Positions 40,927 to 43,559 of a stretch of DNA of 43,559 nucleotides are shown in pieces. Position 1 is the stretch's first letter; each line of letters opens with the position of its first letter. The position numbers and the translations under genes are program-made. The stretch comes from JAZNQN01 sp045656005 (GTDB taxonomy: Bacteria > Bacillota > Clostridia > UMGS1883 > UMGS1540), in assembly GCA_045656005.1 (NCBI GenBank), contig JAZOQG010000069.1, forward strand, positions 1 through 43,559. The letters are read 5' to 3'. A model generated the notes under the pieces. That model worked only from the letters and a program-made list of their open reading frames with translations. It had not been told where the DNA came from and ran no database searches.

Positions 40927-40967
40927 AACCCCACCTTTGCAATATGCAATGGTGGGGTTCATTTTTT
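40927..40967. terminator. Terminator between the pseudogene and lysS
   Basis: AACCCCACC pairs with GGTGGGGTT, with an inner TTGC/GCAA, followed by CATTTTTT. On the minus strand it can replace the lost native lysS terminator, about 100 bases beyond the lysS stop. Confidence 0.82.
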
Positions 40968-40995
40968 GTGTCATATAGTTGTTCTTTAATTTTTC

Positions 40996-41036
40996 AAAAT
41001 GGGTAAAATGTGGGTAAATTTTGGTTTATGTTACCC
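40996..41036. repeat. Right arm-type repeats for the integrase
   Basis: CAAAATGGGTAAAAT-G-TGGGTAAATT (40996-41020) matches the left-end block at 16425-16451 in the same orientation, with one base less between the two TGGGTAAA units. An inverted TTACCC follows at 41031-41036. Confidence 0.75.
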
Positions 41037-41060
41037 TTAAACCCTTGAAAATACGGATGT

Positions 41061-42620
41061 TTACTTATCGAGTGGCTTCATTGTTGGGAAGAGGAGTACA
41101 TCGCGGATTGCAGCAGAATCTGTTAAAAGCATACACATTCTGTCGATACCAAATCCGATGCCGCCTGTAGGAGGCATACCGATTTCGAGTGCACGCATAA
41201 AGTCCTCATCAGTTGTATTTGCCTCTTCGTCGCCGAGTGCGAGAAGAACTTCCTGTGCTTTAAAGCGTTCTCTTTGGTCGATAGGGTCATTAAGTTCTGA
41301 ATATGCGTTTGCCATTTCCCAGCCATTCATGAAAAATTCAAATCTTTCAACGTAATCAGGATTTTCAGGTTTCTTCTTTGTAAGAGGTGAGATTTCAACA
41401 GGGTGGTCCATAACAAATGTTGGCTGAATTAAGTGGTGTTCAACAAATTCTTCGAAGAAAAGGTTTAAGATATCACCCTTTTTATGATGGTCTTCATACT
41501 CAACACCATGTTCTTTTGCTGCGGCTCTTGCCTCTTCGACAGAGTTGATTTCATTAAAGTCAACACCTGAGTATTTCTTTACTGCGTCAAGCATTGTAAT
41601 TCTTTCAAACGGTTTACCCAAATCCATATCAATGCCGTTATATGTGATTTTTGTAGTTCCCAAAACCTCGTTTGCAACATGGCGGTAAAGGTTTTCGGTC
41701 AAATCCATCATGCCGTGGTAATCAGTATATGCCTGATAAAGCTCCATAAGAGTAAATTCAGGATTGTGACGTGTGTCAAGTCCTTCATTTCTGAAAACCC
41801 TGCCTATTTCGTAAACTCTCTCAAGACCGCCTACGATAAGACGTTTTAAGTAAAGCTCAAGGGAAATACGAAGTTTGAAGTCTTCGTCAAGAGCATTAAA
41901 ATGTGTTTCAAAAGGACGGGCAGCTGCACCGCCTGCATTTGAAATAAGCATAGGTGTTTCAACCTCTAAAAAGCCTTCGCCTGCAAGGTATGAACGGATT
42001 GTGCTTATAATTTTTGAACGTTTTATGAATGTATCTTTTACATCTTCGTTCATGATAAGGTCAACATAACGCTGTCTGTAACGAAGGTCTGTATTTGTCA
42101 TACCATGAAACTTTTCGGGGAGCGGCTGAAGGGATTTTGAAAGTAAAGTAATCGTGTTTACACGAACTGAAATTTCACCTGTCTGTGTTGTAAACACTTC
42201 GCCTTCGGCACCTACTATATCACCGATATCATATTTTTTAAAGGTGTTATAGTCATCTTCGCCCAAAATATCTTTTTTAACAAAAAGCTGAACTTTGCCA
42301 TGAATGTCCTGAATGTGAGCAAAACCAACTTTTCCCATACCGCGCTTTGACATAATTCTTCCTGCAACGGTAACTATCTGACCGTCAAGGGGAGAGATTT
42401 TTGCAGTAATCTGAGTTTCTTCACCGCGTGAAACTACTGTTCTTTCCTCGGTTTTGTAGCCTTCTGTAATATCCTTCGATGTGTGTGTACGGTTAAATTT
42501 AGTTATCTGAAAAGGGTCCTTGCCGTTTTGCTGCAAATCTGCAAGTTTGTCCCTTCTTACCTGCAATATTTCGTTTAAATCCTGCTGAACTTCAGCCGTC
42601 ATATTCTTGTTTTCCGACAA
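41061..42620 (-). CDS. lysS: Lysine--tRNA ligase, class II
   Basis: About 519 residues. An OB-fold anticodon domain (IVTVAGRIMSKRGMGKVGFA) precedes the class II core with YEIGRVFRNEGLDTRHNPEF (motif 2) and GFGIDRMCMLLTDS (motif 3), ending PTMKPLDK. Start codon: the frame could begin at GTG 42629, but that lies inside the GAGGAG site; TTG 42620, eight bases after it, is preferred, and ATG 42602 is also possible. The last residues and stop come from the integrated element, which restores the same C-terminus. Confidence 0.95.
   Translation of the reverse strand: MSENKNMTAEVQQDLNEILQVRRDKLADLQQNGKDPFQITKFNRTHTSKDITEGYKTEERTVVSRGEETQITAKISPLDGQIVTVAGRIMSKRGMGKVGFAHIQDIHGKVQLFVKKDILGEDDYNTFKKYDIGDIVGAEGEVFTTQTGEISVRVNTITLLSKSLQPLPEKFHGMTNTDLRYRQRYVDLIMNEDVKDTFIKRSKIISTIRSYLAGEGFLEVETPMLISNAGGAAARPFETHFNALDEDFKLRISLELYLKRLIVGGLERVYEIGRVFRNEGLDTRHNPEFTLMELYQAYTDYHGMMDLTENLYRHVANEVLGTTKITYNGIDMDLGKPFERITMLDAVKKYSGVDFNEINSVEEARAAAKEHGVEYEDHHKKGDILNLFFEEFVEHHLIQPTFVMDHPVEISPLTKKKPENPDYVERFEFFMNGWEMANAYSELNDPIDQRERFKAQEVLLALGDEEANTTDEDFMRALEIGMPPTGGIGFGIDRMCMLLTDSAAIRDVLLFPTMKPLDK
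41065..41089 (-). repeat. Right attachment site within the lysS 3' end
   Basis: The same 25 bases as 16288-16312 with three differences, all synonymous in the lysS frame. The 13-base identical core is 41077-41089. Codons beyond the core, including the stop, are supplied by the element. Confidence 0.9.
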
Positions 42621-42655
42621 TTTATTCACTCCTCATAAAAAATCCATTATATTAC

Positions 42656-42684
42656 ATGATAACATAAAAAGGGCAAAAAGTCAA
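42656..42684 (-). promoter_or_regulatory. Promoter of lysS
   Basis: On the minus strand TTGACT (42679-42684), 17-base spacer, TATCAT (42656-42661). Confidence 0.75.
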
Positions 42685-42739
42685 AGAAATTTTACGTATG
42701 GTACAAAAAAAGTGTTATTATGTAGAGATGTGTAAAAAG

Positions 42740-42773
42740 TGCACAAAAGTTTTTGACGGATTGCACAAAAGTT
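42740..42773. repeat. Direct repeat upstream of the nuoE-type promoter
   Basis: TGCACAAAAGTT occurs at 42740-42751 and 42762-42773, 22 bases apart, ending 19 bases before the -35 box. This phasing suits an activator that binds as a tandem pair. Confidence 0.5.
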
Positions 42774-42792
42774 ACAAAAATAGATAAACGAC

Positions 42793-42821
42793 TTGCTATT
42801 TCAAACTGAAATTGATATAAT
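42793..42821 (+). promoter_or_regulatory. Promoter of the NuoE/NuoF-type operon
   Basis: TTGCTA (42793-42798), 17-base spacer, TATAAT (42816-42821). Confidence 0.75.
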
Positions 42822-42883
42822 ATTAACGATATATTGTTATAATGCAAATGATATACTATCAAACTTTAGGAGGTACATACAAA

Positions 42884-43372
42884 ATGGCACAAGCAATACC
42901 ATTTAACGGAACTGAAGAACAAGCTGCCAAACTCCAGGCGGTTATTAATCAGCACAAAGATAAGCCCGGCGCTGTAATCCCTGTTTTGCACGAGGCACAA
43001 AACATTTATGGTTATCTGCCGATTGAGGTTCAGACAATGATTGCAGAAGGACTTGACGTTCCTTTGGCTGAAATTTATGGTGTAGTTACATTCTATGCTC
43101 AGTTCTCCTTAAATCCGAAGGGCAAATACGAAGTAGGAGTTTGCCTTGGAACTGCATGTTATGTTAAAGGTGCAGATCTTTTGCTCGAAAAAGTTGAGAA
43201 AGTTTTGGGCATCAAGGTTGGAGAATGCACACCTGACGGTTTGTTCTCTATTACAGCAACCCGTTGCATAGGTGCGTGTGGTCTCGCGCCTGTTATGACT
43301 GTTGGTGAAGATGTTTATGGAAAACTTACACCGGAAGAAGTTGAAGGTATTTTGAAAAAATACATGCAGTAA
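42884..43372 (+). CDS. NuoE/HndA-type [2Fe-2S] subunit of an NAD(P)-linked hydrogenase or oxidoreductase
   Basis: 162 residues from ATG 42884 after AGGAGG; the longer frame from 42842 has no site. The N-terminal helical part (AVIPVLHEAQNIYGYLP, IYGVVTFYAQF) and the thioredoxin-like half carry the [2Fe-2S] cysteines in VCLGTACYVKG and TRCIGACGLAP. In Clostridia this subunit passes electrons between the flavin subunit and an iron-only hydrogenase or bifurcating complex. The next gene, 21 bases on, begins like the NuoF-type subunit, as expected. Confidence 0.93.
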   Translation: MAQAIPFNGTEEQAAKLQAVINQHKDKPGAVIPVLHEAQNIYGYLPIEVQTMIAEGLDVPLAEIYGVVTFYAQFSLNPKGKYEVGVCLGTACYVKGADLLLEKVEKVLGIKVGECTPDGLFSITATRCIGACGLAPVMTVGEDVYGKLTPEEVEGILKKYMQ

Positions 43373-43393
43373 TGATGAATTGGAGGTATAGTT

Positions 43394-43559
43394 ATGAAAG
43401 ACCTGAATGAAATTAAATCGATACGCGAAGAGGGTTTGGCAAAAGTTTCTCTTCGCAAAAGTGAACTTGAAAATAAAATTGTTGACAAGGTGCGCGCTCA
43501 TGTTCTTGTTTGTGGAGGTACAGGCTGCACATCATCGGGTTCAAAAACTATTATAAATG
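43394..43559 (+). CDS. NuoF/HndC-type flavoprotein subunit, N-terminal part
   Basis: The gene starts at ATG 43394 after GGAGG and runs off the right edge; 55 residues are visible. HVLVCGGTGCTSSGS is the start of the N-terminal thioredoxin-like [2Fe-2S] domain found in NuoF-type subunits of NAD(P)-reducing and electron-bifurcating hydrogenases. The FMN and NADH binding domains would lie beyond the window. Confidence 0.85.
   Translation, partial: MKDLNEIKSIREEGLAKVSLRKSELENKIVDKVRAHVLVCGGTGCTSSGSKTIIN

Larger units (their letters stand above)
16300..41089. mobile_element. 24.8-kb integrative element in the 3' end of lysS, with CRESS-like replicon and glycan cargo
   Basis: Bounded by two copies of the lysS 3' end in direct orientation, with matching TGGGTAAA arm repeats just inside both ends. 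The integrase gene sits at the left end, transcribed toward it. Backbone: integrase, excisionase, FtsK-like ATPase, HUH-SF3 Rep, unknown 105-aa protein, regulator. Cargo: glycan-related enzymes and exported proteins (22.1-40.5 kb). No conjugation pore genes and no antibiotic resistance genes were seen, so it is best described as an integrative element that may be mobilisable. The element supplies its own synonymous lysS ending and so keeps LysRS intact. Confidence 0.85.

Noticed and set aside
16300..41089. A complete conjugative element of the Tn916 kind
   Set aside because: Integrase, excisionase and FtsK are of that type, but no VirB4-like ATPase, cell-wall hydrolase or membrane pore genes are present, and rep has a helicase domain unlike the Tn916 relaxase.
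1..43559. CRISPR arrays, IS elements, rRNA and tRNA genes
   Set aside because: No regularly spaced repeats, transposase-like proteins with terminal repeats, or tRNA-like cloverleafs were recognised in the window.

Overview
The window looks like a low-GC Bacillota chromosome, most likely an uncultured gut-type member of the class Clostridia. Evidence: the gene order ylxM-ffh-rpsP-khpA-rimM-trmD, AGGAGG-type ribosome binding sites almost everywhere, TTGACA/TATAAT promoters with 17-base spacers, a NuoE/NuoF-type electron-transfer operon of the kind used by clostridial hydrogenases, and a Tn916-type recombination module. No rRNA, tRNA, CRISPR array or IS transposase was seen.

Bases 1-16287 are ordinary chromosome. 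A short operon (end of an unknown gene, a neutral-ceramidase-like protein, a YhcH/TabA-like protein) converges on an MFS transporter. A YtrA-type GntR repressor, an ABC ATPase and a large permease follow, then the ylxM-ffh-rpsP-khpA and rimM-trmD housekeeping blocks, a stand-alone sugar-type solute-binding lipoprotein, a divergent XRE regulator/SLOG-like pair, and asnA-asnS-lysR.

From about 16.30 to 41.08 kb lies a 24.8-kb integrated element inserted at the 3' end of lysS. Its ends are marked by two copies of the last codons of lysS (16288-16312 and 41065-41089), which encode the same residues with synonymous differences. The original lysS terminator is stranded at 16244-16280. Near-identical arm repeats (TGGGTAAA) lie just inside both ends. 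The backbone (16.4-22 kb) encodes a Tn916-type integrase and excisionase, an FtsK-like ATPase, and a replication initiator with HUH nuclease plus superfamily 3 helicase, the architecture of CRESS-DNA virus Reps. Directly upstream of rep is a perfect 13-bp stem with a 9-base loop, TAATACTAC, which is one base from the geminivirus origin nonanucleotide TAATATTAC, flanked by GCTACAT iterons. I regard this virus-like origin with its matching Rep in a bacterial chromosomal element as the main discovery. The backbone also has an unidentified 105-aa protein, a probable regulator, a candidate 160-nt RNA and two possible small peptides.

The rest of the element (22-40.9 kb) is cargo. One arm, on the minus strand, encodes an AraC regulator, a GH20-like hexosaminidase, a beta-propeller glycosidase-like protein and an amidohydrolase, all apparently intracellular. 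The other arm, on the plus strand, encodes a large S-layer-homology protein, three more exported proteins including two tandem paralogues, an FG-GAP repeat protein and a solute-binding lipoprotein. That lipoprotein is a close paralogue of the resident one at 10151. An N-acylglucosamine-2-epimerase-like pseudogene remnant sits at the far end. I infer that the element carries an accessory glycan capture and breakdown module. It has no recognisable type IV secretion genes and no transporter permeases. Beyond it come lysS and the start of a NuoE/NuoF-type operon.
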